Part shown: piece after piece, positions 36,344 to 44,802 of the stretch
Numbering within the stretch: the stretch's first letter is position 1
Layout: each line of letters opens with the position of its first letter
From: Pandoraea nosoerga
GTDB lineage: Bacteria; Pseudomonadota; Gammaproteobacteria; Burkholderiales; Burkholderiaceae
Length of the DNA stretch: 64,000 nt
Assembly: GCF_902459585.1 (NCBI RefSeq)
Contig: NZ_CABPSC010000004.1
Coordinates: 1 to 64,000 of the forward strand
Reading direction: 5' to 3'
Position numbers and translations under genes: made by a program
Notes under the pieces: model-generated
Database searches by the model: none
Seen by the model: the letters and a program-made list of their open reading frames with translations, nothing else
Told to the model about the DNA's origin: nothing

Positions 36344-36832
36344 ATGCGACTCACCGACCACACTGATTACAGCCTGCGCACCTTGATCTACGTTGCGGTA
36401 CATCCCGACGAGCTGGTGCACGTGCAGGCGGTGGCCGACGCCTTCGACATTCCCAAGAATCACCTTGTCAAGATCGTGCAGAAGCTCGGTCAGCTGGGTT
36501 TCCTGCATACCGTGCGCGGCCGTTCGGGCGGCATTCGCCTGGGGCGGCCGCCCGAGCGCATCGGGCTGGGCGAAGTGGTGCGGGCGATGGAGCCCGACTT
36601 TGCCATGGTCGAGTGCTTTCATCAGGGCGAGAACGCCTGCGTCATCACCTCGGCGTGCAACCTGCGCGGCGTGCTCGGCGAGGCGCTGCGCGCCTACTTC
36701 GACGTACTCGATCGATACACGCTGGCCGATCTGGTCGACAGACCCGGTGTGTTACGCCGCCTGCTCGGCGACGCTGCGGCGGCCATTCCGATCACCGACA
36801 TCAAGGTCAAGCGGCGCACGGCCACGACCTGA
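36344..36832 (+). CDS. nsrR: Rrf2-family regulator, NsrR-like
   Basis: A 162-residue regulator with an N-terminal winged helix (HTDYSLRTLIYVAV) and three cysteines, Cys91, Cys99 and Cys105, in CFHQGENACVITSACNLRGVL. This spacing is that of NsrR, whose [4Fe-4S] cluster senses nitric oxide and de-represses detoxification genes. Half-site-like sequences AAGATGCC (36245-36252) and GCATCCTT (36277-36284) lie upstream but are too far apart for the normal palindrome. ATG 36344 matches the NsrR N-terminus. No hmp or other nitric-oxide gene is adjacent. Confidence 0.85.
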   Translation: MRLTDHTDYSLRTLIYVAVHPDELVHVQAVADAFDIPKNHLVKIVQKLGQLGFLHTVRGRSGGIRLGRPPERIGLGEVVRAMEPDFAMVECFHQGENACVITSACNLRGVLGEALRAYFDVLDRYTLADLVDRPGVLRRLLGDAAAAIPITDIKVKRRTATT

Positions 36833-37135
36833 TCGGGCGGCTTTCCATCGACTCCGGCGTCGGCGCGCCGGCGTTGCCATCTTCTCAGCCAATTTCCCCT
36901 CCCGCAACGGGTGGCATCGGCGTTCTCTATCGTGCCGATAGGGTAGGCCAATGGCGACGGCGACTTCTGGACGATCGGTTGCATCTTGCAGACGCGCTGC
37001 CGCGAAATCAGAGCGGTCCTTTCGTAATCTTCAATCATGCCAAGCGGCGCCGAACCCAACGCCAGGAACCGGCGCCCGACGGAATGACACCCGGCATTCG
37101 CTAAGCGCGAAACGCCGACGGAAAGGAGAATCATC
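36833..37135. other. Intergenic region, nothing identified
   Basis: This 303-base gap between the NsrR-like and DUF4148 genes contains the ribosome binding site AAAGGAG (37122-37128) for the latter. I see no repeat, hairpin or small ORF with support. Confidence 0.6.
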
Positions 37136-37426
37136 ATGAACGCTCGTCTTTTTGCCGCTGCCCTCATTGCTACCGCCACGCTCGCCTGCGCGCCGGCGTT
37201 TGCCCAAACGCAGGTGGCCGATGCCGGCCAACCCTCTGCCTCGCAGGGGCTCACGCGCGCGCAGGTGCGCGAGGAACTGCGCCAGGCCCGCGCGTCCGGC
37301 CGGCTCGACCAGTCGCTCGACACCTATCCCTCGCTACTGCAGCAGCGCACGTCGGTAGGCCGCTCGCGTGCGGATGTCCGCTCGGAGATCGGTACGGCGG
37401 TGGATGCGAACGATGGCCGCGCATAA
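37136..37426 (+). CDS. DUF4148 secreted protein
   Basis: A 96-residue protein with a signal peptide (about residues 1-23, ending AFA) and the DUF4148 core, LTRAQVREELRQARASGRLD, followed by YPSLLQQ. This family is abundant in Burkholderiaceae and of unknown function, probably periplasmic. ATG 37136 follows AAAGGAG at seven bases. A GC-rich array of short ATGAGGG-like repeats follows its stop before the AraC gene. Confidence 0.88.
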   Translation: MNARLFAAALIATATLACAPAFAQTQVADAGQPSASQGLTRAQVREELRQARASGRLDQSLDTYPSLLQQRTSVGRSRADVRSEIGTAVDANDGRA

Positions 37427-37577
37427 GGCAGCCGCAAGGGCTGCATAAGAGGTGCGCAGGCGCACATGAGGGACGCATGAGGGATACATGAGGGGTGCCG
37501 CAGGGCGGAGCCGGTCGCAGCAAAGCCTGGATAAATCCTCCATAATTGGCGCACCGGGTTAACGTCATGAGTGCGTC

Positions 37578-38468
37578 ATGGATCGGCTCTCCACCCTGAT
37601 TTCGAATTTCGGCGTTCGCGCCGGCGTATTCCACAGCGGCGGCCTGTGCGGCCTTGTGAGCTATGGTGTCGACGCCCACGACGGCGGGCATCTGCATTTG
37701 CTGCGTGCCGGCGAAGTCGAACTGGTTCTCGAAGACGGCTCGCGGCAGGACATCCTCGAGCCGTCGCTCATCTTCTTTCCTCGCCGCAACCGTCACCAAC
37801 TGCTGGCCGGCGAAGGCGAGCGCGCCGAGCTCGTGTGCGGGTCGCTGTCGTTCGACGGCGGCCACAACAATCCGCTCGTGGCCGCGCTGCCCGAGTATCT
37901 CGTGCTTCCGACCCAATCGGTCTCCACGCTGGAGCTCACGCTGAACTGGCTGTTCACCGAGGCGTTCGGCGCCCAGTGCGGACGTCTCGCGGTGATGGAC
38001 CGGCTGTTCGAGCTGCTGGTCATCCAACTGCTGCGCCATGTGCTGGAGCAGCGTATCGTGAGCCACGGCATGCTCGCCGGGCTCGCTGATCCGCGTCTTG
38101 CACGTGCGCTGCACGTCATCCATAACCAGCCGGGCGAGCCCTGGACCGTCGAATCGCTGGCGAGCACCGCCAACATGTCACGCGCCAACTTCGCGGCGCA
38201 GTTCCGCGAAATCGTGGGGCAGTCGCCTGCGGACTATCTGCTCGACTGGCGTATCGGGCTCGCGCAGAAGCGCTTGCGCGACGGTCAGCCGATCGCACGC
38301 GTGGCCGAGGAAGTGGGCTATGACAGTGCGTCGGCGCTGGCGCGGGCGTTCCGGCGCAAGACCGGCGCCAGTCCACGCGACTGGCTGCGTGCGCAGATGC
38401 ACGCCGTCACGAGGCTGCCGCCACCGCGCGTGATGCACGTGCCCGCACTGCCTGCGCAGGCGGCGTAA
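37578..38468 (+). CDS. AraC-family transcriptional regulator
   Basis: A 296-residue regulator. Residues 1-170 form an AraC N-terminal cupin (ligand-binding beta-barrel), and about 185-285 carry two helix-turn-helix motifs (VESLASTANMSRANFAAQFR and VAEEVGYDSASALARAFRRK). Such cupin-6-type regulators often control a neighbouring oxidoreductase or transporter. The genes to its right are remnants (an MFS fragment and an XdhC fragment), so its original target may have been lost. It starts at ATG 37578. Confidence 0.9.
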   Translation: MDRLSTLISNFGVRAGVFHSGGLCGLVSYGVDAHDGGHLHLLRAGEVELVLEDGSRQDILEPSLIFFPRRNRHQLLAGEGERAELVCGSLSFDGGHNNPLVAALPEYLVLPTQSVSTLELTLNWLFTEAFGAQCGRLAVMDRLFELLVIQLLRHVLEQRIVSHGMLAGLADPRLARALHVIHNQPGEPWTVESLASTANMSRANFAAQFREIVGQSPADYLLDWRIGLAQKRLRDGQPIARVAEEVGYDSASALARAFRRKTGASPRDWLRAQMHAVTRLPPPRVMHVPALPAQAA

Positions 38469-38526
38469 TCGCAGGACGAACGCGCAGCCATCGGTGTCGT
38501 TGTCGGCATCGCCATCCCTTGCGCCG

Positions 38527-38682
38527 TCATGACGTAACGGTGTCCAGAGGTCGAGCTCCCGCCCTGACCGTGAAGCCATTCTCGTGACGGAACAGGGCCT
38601 TCAATCCGCCACCCGGCTCTTCCAAGCCCTGGATGCCCCAGCGGCTGCCTTGCCATGTGTCGCTCTGAAACTGCACGAGCAT
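38527..38682 (-). CDS. Small hypothetical ORF or gene remnant
   Basis: A 51-codon frame on the minus strand (MLVQFQSDTW ... ARPLDTVTS) reads as protein-like, with balanced composition unlike random high-GC frames, and could continue upstream a few codons to a stop near 38725. No ribosome binding site. It may be the end of a lost gene, since this region contains other fragments. I do not recognise it. Confidence 0.3.
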   Translation of the reverse strand: MLVQFQSDTWQGSRWGIQGLEEPGGGLKALFRHENGFTVRAGARPLDTVTS

Positions 38683-38778
38683 CGCTTTGTGCGTAACGAC
38701 CCTTTCAGACCGACATGGCTTGCCTCATCGCCAAGGCCAGCCTAGACGTGCGAATGTTGAACGTCCGAAGCGGCAATA

Positions 38779-38958
38779 TCACTGGCTGGGCGCCGCTTTC
38801 ATTCCGAAATAGCGTTTCAGTAAAAAACGCAATACGTCGAACTCGGCGCCCAGCACCATTCCCAGCAACGCCGCGCACAGGAAAACAATGTCGCCCGTGA
38901 CGCCGAAGGCATACATCACACAGGCCAAGGTAGCGCCCATCACGAGTCCGAACGGCAG
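38779..38958 (-). pseudogene. MFS transporter fragment
   Basis: On the minus strand an open frame of about 59 codons reads LPFGLVMGATLACVMYAFGV ... LLGMVLGAEFDVLRFLLKRY ... FGMKAAPSQ and stops at 38779-38781. The phrase GAEFDVLRFLLKRYFGM is characteristic of the middle or late helices of aromatic-acid/oxalate-type MFS carriers. It has no start codon with a ribosome binding site and lacks at least nine helices, so it is a remnant. Its left boundary abuts the XdhC fragment on the other strand. Confidence 0.65.
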
Positions 38959-39308
38959 TCATCGCGTTGACCCACGACCCAAAGCTGGATGACCTGGCGC
39001 TAATGGAAGCACTCCGGAGCCCCGCGTTTTACGTCGCAGCGCTTGGTTCACGGCGGAACAATGCTGCGCGGCGCGAACGCCTGCGAGAGTTTGACCTGTC
39101 GGCAGAACAAATACAGCGACTTCGAGGGCCCGCGGGCATTGGCATCGGTAGCAAAACGCCCCCGGAGATCGCGGTGTCGATTTTGGCGGAGCTCATCGCC
39201 GCAAAAAACGGCGTGTTACCCGTGTCCCGGTTCGATGTTCGTCTGAATGACATTCCGACGGCGAGCGCGCCACGAAATACCGGCGTTGTCGAGCGCTGCC
39301 CGTCGTGA
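38949..39308 (+). pseudogene. xdhC: XdhC-family C-terminal fragment
   Basis: The frame from about 38949 reads RTAVIALTHDPKLDDLALME ... FYVAALGSRRNNAARRERL ... GIGSKTPPEIAVSILAELIA, the C-terminal Rossmann domain of XdhC/CoxI, which handles the molybdenum cofactor for xanthine dehydrogenase. The N-terminal half is missing: homology begins at the junction with the MFS fragment. A TTG at 38967 could start translation of about 113 residues, but without an N-terminal domain it is probably non-functional. The C-terminus after about residue 90 is also atypical. Confidence 0.75.
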
Positions 39309-39404
39309 ACTGCCCCAACGCGACTGGCCGCCACGTTTTCCCAAAGGCCCCCGGCAAAGCCCCGCACCCGGCGGCGCTTTGCATCCCACTGACGCCGGAC
39401 GGGA

Positions 39405-40814
39405 TCAATGCGCGCGCTTGCCCATCAACCGCATTGCGCTCGCAATACACCCCGCCGCGGAAAACACGGCTCCCCACGCCAGTGCCCAGGTCGAGCCGTG
39501 CGTGCCCGCCAGACCGAGCGCCAGGGCGACCAGCGCGGCGCCCGTCGCCTGGCCGAGCAGTCGCGAGGTGCCCACCATGCCGCTCGCGCCACCGCTGCGC
39601 TCGGGCGGCGCGCTGTGCATGAACGCCTTCAGGTTCGGCGACTGGAAGAAGCCGAAGCCCAGACCGCACAACGCCATGCGCCAGCCGATATCCCACAGCT
39701 GTGCGTGCTCCGGCATGATGGCCAGCAAGGCCATGCCCGCACTGAGCATGGCCAGACCGATGGCGCCGAGTGCGCCGGGTGGGTAGCGATCGGAGAGACG
39801 TCCCGCCACCGGCGCGATCGCCGCCACGAAGAACGGCCATGGCGTCATCAGGAAGCCGGTCTCGATCGGGCTGCGATGCAGCACGTTCTCGAAATAGAAC
39901 GGCAGCGACACCAGACCGAGGCCCTGCGTCGCAAACGCACAGATGGCCGTCACGGTCGAGAGCGCGAAGGCCGGCAGGCGCAGCAGGTCGACCGGCAGCA
40001 TCGGCGCGCGATGCCCGCGCTCGCGCCGGATCAGCGCCCAGCCGAACACGAGCGCGCCCACGAAGCATGCGAGCGTGAGATGCCAGTCGGCTTGCTGTGC
40101 GCTCTGGCTCAGCGCGAAGATCAGCAGCGCAAACGTCCCCACGTTGAGCAGGGCCGCCACCATGTCGGGCCGGTGCTCGCTGCGCGGCGTGTCGGGCAGA
40201 TTGCGTCGCGAGAACGCCAGCGCCAGCAGCCCCGTCGGCACGTTGATCAGGAACAGCCACGGCCAACTCGCGAACGCCAGCACGAGCGATGCGATCGTCG
40301 GCCCCACCGCGAACGAGATGCCGACGATGAGCGCGTTCAGGCCCACGCCGCGTCCGAGCTGGTGCGCCGGATAGAGAAAGCGGATGAGCGCGATGTTTAC
40401 GCTCATCACGGCGGCCGCGCCCACGCCTTGCAGCAGGCGCGCCGTTGCCAAAAAGCCGAGCGTCGGCGAGAGCGCGCACAGCAGCGACGCCACGAGGAAC
40501 ACCGCCACGCCCGCCATGAACACCCGCTTGTGGCCGACGCGCTCGCCGAGCGAGGCGAACGGCAGCAGCGTTGCCACCATCGCGAGCTGGTACGCGTTGA
40601 CGATCCACACCGACGCCGACGGCGTGGTCTTCAGATCGAGCGCCATTTGTGGCAGCGCCGTATTGGCGATGGCCGTGTCGAGACTGGCGAGGGAGACGGC
40701 GAGCAGAATCGCCGTCATGGCCAGGCCGCGGCCGGCGGCCGGCGGCTCGTGGGGCTGCACCGACAGCGGCGCGCCGGCCGCCGTTGCGTCGGCGGTTGGA
40801 GGATGCGACGACAT
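39405..40814 (-). CDS. MFS transporter, DHA2-type
   Basis: A 469-residue, 14-helix drug:H+ antiporter-like membrane protein. Recognisable segments are SLDTAIANTALPQMALDL, RLLQGVGAAAVMSVN and GPTIASLVLAFASWPWLFLIN, matching EmrB/QacA-type exporters. It starts at ATG 40814, five bases after the stop of the FrnE-like gene, so the two are in one operon. The open frame continues far upstream through that gene in another phase and is not coding. The substrate is unknown. Confidence 0.88.
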   Translation of the reverse strand: MSSHPPTADATAAGAPLSVQPHEPPAAGRGLAMTAILLAVSLASLDTAIANTALPQMALDLKTTPSASVWIVNAYQLAMVATLLPFASLGERVGHKRVFMAGVAVFLVASLLCALSPTLGFLATARLLQGVGAAAVMSVNIALIRFLYPAHQLGRGVGLNALIVGISFAVGPTIASLVLAFASWPWLFLINVPTGLLALAFSRRNLPDTPRSEHRPDMVAALLNVGTFALLIFALSQSAQQADWHLTLACFVGALVFGWALIRRERGHRAPMLPVDLLRLPAFALSTVTAICAFATQGLGLVSLPFYFENVLHRSPIETGFLMTPWPFFVAAIAPVAGRLSDRYPPGALGAIGLAMLSAGMALLAIMPEHAQLWDIGWRMALCGLGFGFFQSPNLKAFMHSAPPERSGGASGMVGTSRLLGQATGAALVALALGLAGTHGSTWALAWGAVFSAAGCIASAMRLMGKRAH

Positions 40815-40819
40815 GGCGA

Positions 40820-41473
40820 TCAGCCCTCGGCCAGAATCTGGCGGATGGCCTGCTCGAAGACTTCCGGCGGTTGGCCGCCGCTCACGAGATGACGATTGTT
40901 GAAAATGATGGCGGGCACCGAACGGATGCCGAGATTCTGGTAGTGGCGCTCCAGCGCTCGCACCTGCTCGGCGTACTCGTGCGAGGCCAGGATCTCGCGC
41001 GCACGGGCCGCGTCCAGCCCGGCTCGTTGCACGGCCTCGACCAGCACTTCCGGATCGCTCGTGCGCTTGCCTTCGACGAAATAGGCGCGCAACAGCGCTT
41101 CCTTGAGTGCGAGCTGCTTGTCGTTGCCGATCGTCTGGGCCCAGTGCAGCAGGCGGTGCGCGTCGAACGTGTTGTAGGCGTGCGTGCGCAGATCGAGGCG
41201 CATCGGGAAGCCTTCGGCGGCCGCGCGGGCGCTGATGTTCGCGCGGTTCTGCGCCATCTGCTCTGGCGAGAGGCCGTACTTGCGCGCCATGTAGTCGGCG
41301 AGCGGCACGCCGTCGACGGGCATGTCGGGATTGAGTTCGAACGGACTGAAACTCAGGTCGGCGTCGACCTCGTCGCCCAGGCGCCCGAGCGCGGTCTTCA
41401 GTGAGGCAAGGCCGATCGCGCACCACGGGCAGGCGACGTCGGAGACAAAATCAATCTTGAGCTTGGCGGGCAT
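40820..41473 (-). CDS. DsbA-family oxidoreductase, FrnE-like
   Basis: A 217-residue thioredoxin-fold protein with the active-site motif CPWC (Cys15, Cys18) in FVSDVACPWCAIGL and no signal peptide, so it is cytoplasmic. FrnE-type proteins act as thiol-disulfide isomerases or are linked to polyketide and stress pathways. It is the first gene of a two-gene operon with the MFS exporter. ATG 41473 matches the family N-terminus, although no ribosome binding site is seen. Confidence 0.9.
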   Translation of the reverse strand: MPAKLKIDFVSDVACPWCAIGLASLKTALGRLGDEVDADLSFSPFELNPDMPVDGVPLADYMARKYGLSPEQMAQNRANISARAAAEGFPMRLDLRTHAYNTFDAHRLLHWAQTIGNDKQLALKEALLRAYFVEGKRTSDPEVLVEAVQRAGLDAARAREILASHEYAEQVRALERHYQNLGIRSVPAIIFNNRHLVSGGQPPEVFEQAIRQILAEG

Positions 41474-41785
41474 GGTCGGACGGCGCCGTTGCGGCGCGGA
41501 CAATGAAAAACGCGCCGCCCTGACGCGACGCAACAAGCGAATCGTCGCACAAATCGACGATTCGCGTCGGGCCGTGGGAGCGCCGGCGTCCGCCCCTTGA
41601 TTTGCGCGGGTCTGGCGCGCATTGGTGCCGCTGCCCGACGCCGCACGCGGTTTTACGTGTCGGAATCTCTGTTTTGTTCAATGAACCGCGCCGCGTATGC
41701 GCCGGGTCGATCAGCAGAGTCCGGCGGCAATGCGCTATCGTGTGGGGTGTTTGCTGCCGTTTTTCGCATCGACTCTGGAGTGCCC
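41474..41785. other. Divergent intergenic region, nothing specific
   Basis: A 312-base gap between the FrnE-like gene (minus) and the cupin gene (plus). It must carry both promoters, but no convincing hexamers, palindromes or small ORFs are visible. Confidence 0.5.
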
Positions 41786-42298
41786 ATGACGCCTGCCGCC
41801 GAGCTCGTTGTTTCACTCGCATTGCAACCGCACCCCGAGGGCGGCTTTTATCGGGAGACGTATCGCTCGGCCGATACGATCGAGGCGAACGCGTTGCCGC
41901 CGGGCTTTTCGGGCCCGCGCAGCGTCAGCACCGCGATTCTCTATCTGCTGGAAGCGGGCGACTTCTCGGCGTTTCATCGTATTCGCAGCGACGAGATATG
42001 GCACTTCCATCTCGGCGACGCGCTTTGGGTCCACGAGATCGACGCTCATGGCGCACTGACGACGACGGCGCTCGGCAGCCGCATTTCGGCGGGCGAACGT
42101 TTGCAGCATGTGGTGCGTGCCGGTCACTGGTTTGCCGCGCAGCCGGCACCGGCGTCGCGCTTTTCGCTAGTTGGCTGTACGGTGGCGCCGGGCTTCGCAT
42201 TCGAGGATTTCGAGATGGCGGACCCGGCGGCGCTGGCCGCACGGTGGCCCGCGCACCGCGATCTGATTTTGCGCCTCGGGCGCGGGGCGGCACGCTGA
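41786..42298 (+). CDS. Cupin, DUF985 family
   Basis: A 170-residue single-domain cupin of the DUF985 family. LALQPHPEGGFYRETYRS is the family's N-terminal hallmark, and FHRIRSDEIWHFHLGD supplies metal-binding-type histidines and glutamate. The function of the family is not established; sugar-epimerase-like or dioxygenase-like roles have been proposed. ATG 41786 follows GGAG at six bases. It stands as a single gene before the flavin reductase. Confidence 0.88.
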   Translation: MTPAAELVVSLALQPHPEGGFYRETYRSADTIEANALPPGFSGPRSVSTAILYLLEAGDFSAFHRIRSDEIWHFHLGDALWVHEIDAHGALTTTALGSRISAGERLQHVVRAGHWFAAQPAPASRFSLVGCTVAPGFAFEDFEMADPAALAARWPAHRDLILRLGRGAAR

Positions 42299-42388
42299 TA
42301 TTCGCGGCCTGCACGGGCGAGCCGCGCCGCGAACCCTGGCATCATCTCGCTTGAATTTTTCGCCTACATCTGTCGCGCATCTCTTTTC

Positions 42389-43024
42389 ATGCTTTCTGCC
42401 ATGTCCAACGACGACGTTCACTTTTACGACCCCGCCAAGGGCCACGGCCTGTCGCACGATCCGTTCAAGGCCATTGTCGCGCCGCGCGTGATCGGCTGGA
42501 TCTCGAGCCGCGACGCCGAGGGCCGGGTCAACCTCGCGCCGTACAGCTTCTTCGGCGCGTTCGCGACATTCCCGCCGATCATCGGCTTTTGCAGCGAAGG
42601 CTACAAGGATTCGATCGCCAACATCGAAGCCACGCGCGAGTTCGTCTGGAATCTCACGAGCAAGTCGCTCGTCGGGCAGATGAACCGCACGTCCGCGCCG
42701 GCGGGGCCCGAGATCGACGAGTTCGAACTGGCCGGCCTCACGAAGGCGCCCGGCGTGAATGTCGCCGTACCGCACGTGGCCGAATCGCCGGCGTCACTCG
42801 AGTGCAGGCTGCTGCAAATCGTGCGCATGCACGACCTGGAGGGCAAACCGATGAACAACTGGCTGGCGCTGGGGCAAGTGGTCGGTGTGCATATCCGCCG
42901 CGAATACCTGGGCGAGGACGGCCTGTTCGATACGGCGAAGGCGCATCCCGTCATGCGGGCGGGCTACCTCGGCGATTATGCCGAGATCGGACCGATGTTC
43001 GATCTGCGTCGGCCCAAAGCCTGA
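42389..43024 (+). CDS. Flavin reductase-like (FMN-binding split barrel) protein
   Basis: A 211-residue protein of the flavin-reductase-like family. RVIGWISSRDAEGRVNLAPY and SFFGAFATFPPIIGF are the FMN-binding strands. It probably binds FMN and may supply reduced flavin to a monooxygenase, or reduce other substrates. ATG 42389 and ATG 42401 are both possible; the second (MSNDDVHFYDP) may be the true start. No monooxygenase gene is adjacent. Confidence 0.87.
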   Translation: MLSAMSNDDVHFYDPAKGHGLSHDPFKAIVAPRVIGWISSRDAEGRVNLAPYSFFGAFATFPPIIGFCSEGYKDSIANIEATREFVWNLTSKSLVGQMNRTSAPAGPEIDEFELAGLTKAPGVNVAVPHVAESPASLECRLLQIVRMHDLEGKPMNNWLALGQVVGVHIRREYLGEDGLFDTAKAHPVMRAGYLGDYAEIGPMFDLRRPKA

Positions 43025-43140
43025 GCGGCGGGTTGCGGCGGCCATCGAAGGCGGACTTCGTCGTCACCCGCACGATCGGGGCCCGCGACCCAAATGGGCC
43101 CCAAAGGGCAGTTGCAAGAATGGGGGAAAGGGCGGAAAAC

Positions 43141-43168
43141 AAAAAAGGGCTGCGATTTCTCGCAACCC
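43141..43168 (-). terminator. Rho-independent terminator after tRNA-Lys
   Basis: On the minus strand the stem GGGTTGCGA/TCGCAGCCC (plus-strand 43147-43168, one mispaired position) is followed directly by six T residues (plus-strand A-run 43141-43146). It lies 12 bases after the tRNA 3' end and is a convincing intrinsic terminator. Confidence 0.85.
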
Positions 43169-43179
43169 CTTACGTATTC

Positions 43180-43255
43180 TGGTAGGCCGTGCAGGATTCG
43201 AACCTGCGACCAACGGATTAAAAGTCCGCTGCTCTACCAACTGAGCTAACGACCC
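43180..43255 (-). tRNA. tRNA-Lys (UUU)
   Basis: A 76-base cloverleaf on the minus strand, with acceptor GGGTCGT/ACGGCCT including two G-U pairs, D arm with AGCTCAGTTGGTAGAGC, anticodon loop CTTTTAA (anticodon at 43220-43222), T loop TTCGAAT and an encoded CCA at 43180-43182. It has its own consensus promoter and terminator and so is a single-gene unit. Confidence 0.96.
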
Positions 43256-43268
43256 AACGAAGAAAAAG

Positions 43269-43298
43269 ATTATAGCGTCGTGCTCGTTATAGTGTCAA
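43269..43298 (-). promoter_or_regulatory. Consensus sigma-70 promoter for tRNA-Lys
   Basis: On the minus strand TTGACA (43293-43298) and TATAAT (43269-43274) are separated by 18 bases. Both hexamers match the consensus perfectly. The predicted transcription start lies a few bases before the tRNA 5' end. Confidence 0.88.
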
Positions 43299-43360
43299 GA
43301 TGTGTGCGACTCAGATATGTCCGTTTCGACGCAATTTCCCGCGCGATGCGCAATATCCGG

Positions 43361-44476
43361 TCAAACGCTGCGTTCAATGCGCCACATCTGGTACTTGAAT
43401 GCGCAGACGCCGCCCACGAGAATCGCGGCGATCGCGACGAACGAGCCGAGCGCCAGCGTCGACACGCCGGACAGGCCTTGGCCGACCGTGCAGCCCAGCG
43501 CCGTCACGCCGCCAAAGCCCATCAGCACGCCCCCGACCATGTGGTTCGCCGTGTCTTCCGTTCCCTGGAAACCCTCCCAGCGGAACGTGCGCGAGACCAG
43601 CGCATAAACGAACGACCCCGCGATCACGCCCAGTACACTCGCAATGCCCAGCGTGATCACGTTGCTCGTGTCGCTCCACATCATCAGCCAGTACATCGTG
43701 TACGCGAGCGGCGACACGAACGAGAGCGCTTCCATCTTGCCGGAGTTCGTCGCGACGAAACTCTCCTCGAGCGTGTTCGGATTCTCGGCGACGTAGCCGA
43801 CCTTGCCCGATACGTACCACAGCGCCACGATGATCGCGCCCACGACCAGGCCGCCGAGCAGGTGGTCGAACGTCCAGAATTCGCGCCGGGCCACGGCCGC
43901 CGCGACGAAGGCGCCGCCGACGATCAGGCCCAGAATGAGTTGCGCGCGATGCACGTCGCCGCCGAAGGCGCCGCCGAGCAGGGTCGGCAGATCCTGCGAG
44001 GTGGCAAACGTCGTTTGCACACTGTCGATGGCGGCCACACGCAGGACCGCGAAGACACCCTTGAGCGTCATGTAGGCAGACACCGCGATCATCACGAAAA
44101 CGAGCAGCGACTTGAGGTTGCCTCCGCCGATGCGCACGAGCGTCTTGCTCCCGCAACCCGACGCGAGCACCATGCCGAAGCCGAAGAACCAGCCGCCCAC
44201 CAGATACGACAGCCATGTGAAGCGCGGCGTCGTGTAGATGGCCTTCACGGGATCGATGACGCCTTGCGAGGCGAGCACGCCGGTGCCGATGGTCGCCACG
44301 CCGATGGCAAGCCACCACATGCGCATGCGGTTCCAGTCGCCGATGTTCACAATGTCGGAGAGCGCGCCCATCGTGCAGAAATGCGTGCGCTGCAGTACGG
44401 CGCCGAACACGAAGGCAAGACCAAAGGTGAGCCACACGACGGTGTGGGAGAGGGCGGTGAGATCGACGTCGGTCAT
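43361..44476 (-). CDS. YeeE/YedE-family (TsuA-like) sulfur-compound transporter
   Basis: A 371-residue membrane protein with about nine or ten helices in two repeated halves. Conserved cysteines lie in RTHFCTMGALSD, LASGCGSKTLVRI and LGCTVGQGLSGV, the positions that relay thiosulfate in TsuA. It probably imports thiosulfate or a related sulfur species. ATG 44476 begins the first helix region; the open frame upstream is not needed. No sulfurtransferase (TusA) gene is adjacent, unlike in many relatives. Confidence 0.88.
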   Translation of the reverse strand: MTDVDLTALSHTVVWLTFGLAFVFGAVLQRTHFCTMGALSDIVNIGDWNRMRMWWLAIGVATIGTGVLASQGVIDPVKAIYTTPRFTWLSYLVGGWFFGFGMVLASGCGSKTLVRIGGGNLKSLLVFVMIAVSAYMTLKGVFAVLRVAAIDSVQTTFATSQDLPTLLGGAFGGDVHRAQLILGLIVGGAFVAAAVARREFWTFDHLLGGLVVGAIIVALWYVSGKVGYVAENPNTLEESFVATNSGKMEALSFVSPLAYTMYWLMMWSDTSNVITLGIASVLGVIAGSFVYALVSRTFRWEGFQGTEDTANHMVGGVLMGFGGVTALGCTVGQGLSGVSTLALGSFVAIAAILVGGVCAFKYQMWRIERSV

Positions 44477-44713
44477 GAGACTGGAGGCAAAGAGACGTAT
44501 CGGCCGCGACCGGCCGTTCGGTGCATTTGTGCGAGCCACGGGGCGTGGTCGCTTTGTTATTGTCGGACGCGCCGCGCAGGCCTTGCGCGGACCCGTCATG
44601 GGCGCGCTCGCCATGCCACGCGAGCCATCGGCCCGCGCGCATCCCCTTCAGGCGCCGCGCCTCGAACGCTTGGAAAGTCCGTATTCTACTTGAGGTCTCG
44701 CCCGACGCCCGGA

Positions 44714-44745
44714 AACGACAACGCCGCCCTGAAGGCGGCGTCGTT
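44714..44745. terminator. Hairpin after cpoB
   Basis: GCCGCC/GGCGGC (44723-44728, 44734-44739) with outer AACGAC/GTCGTT (44714-44719, 44740-44745) forms a strong stem after the Tol-Pal operon. The short T-rich stretches on both sides make it a plausible bidirectional terminator. Confidence 0.65.
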
Positions 44746-44802
44746 CGTTTGACGAGTGTCCTCACACGGCAGGCTGGTTCGCGCAGCCGGCCGAGGGGCG
44801 TT

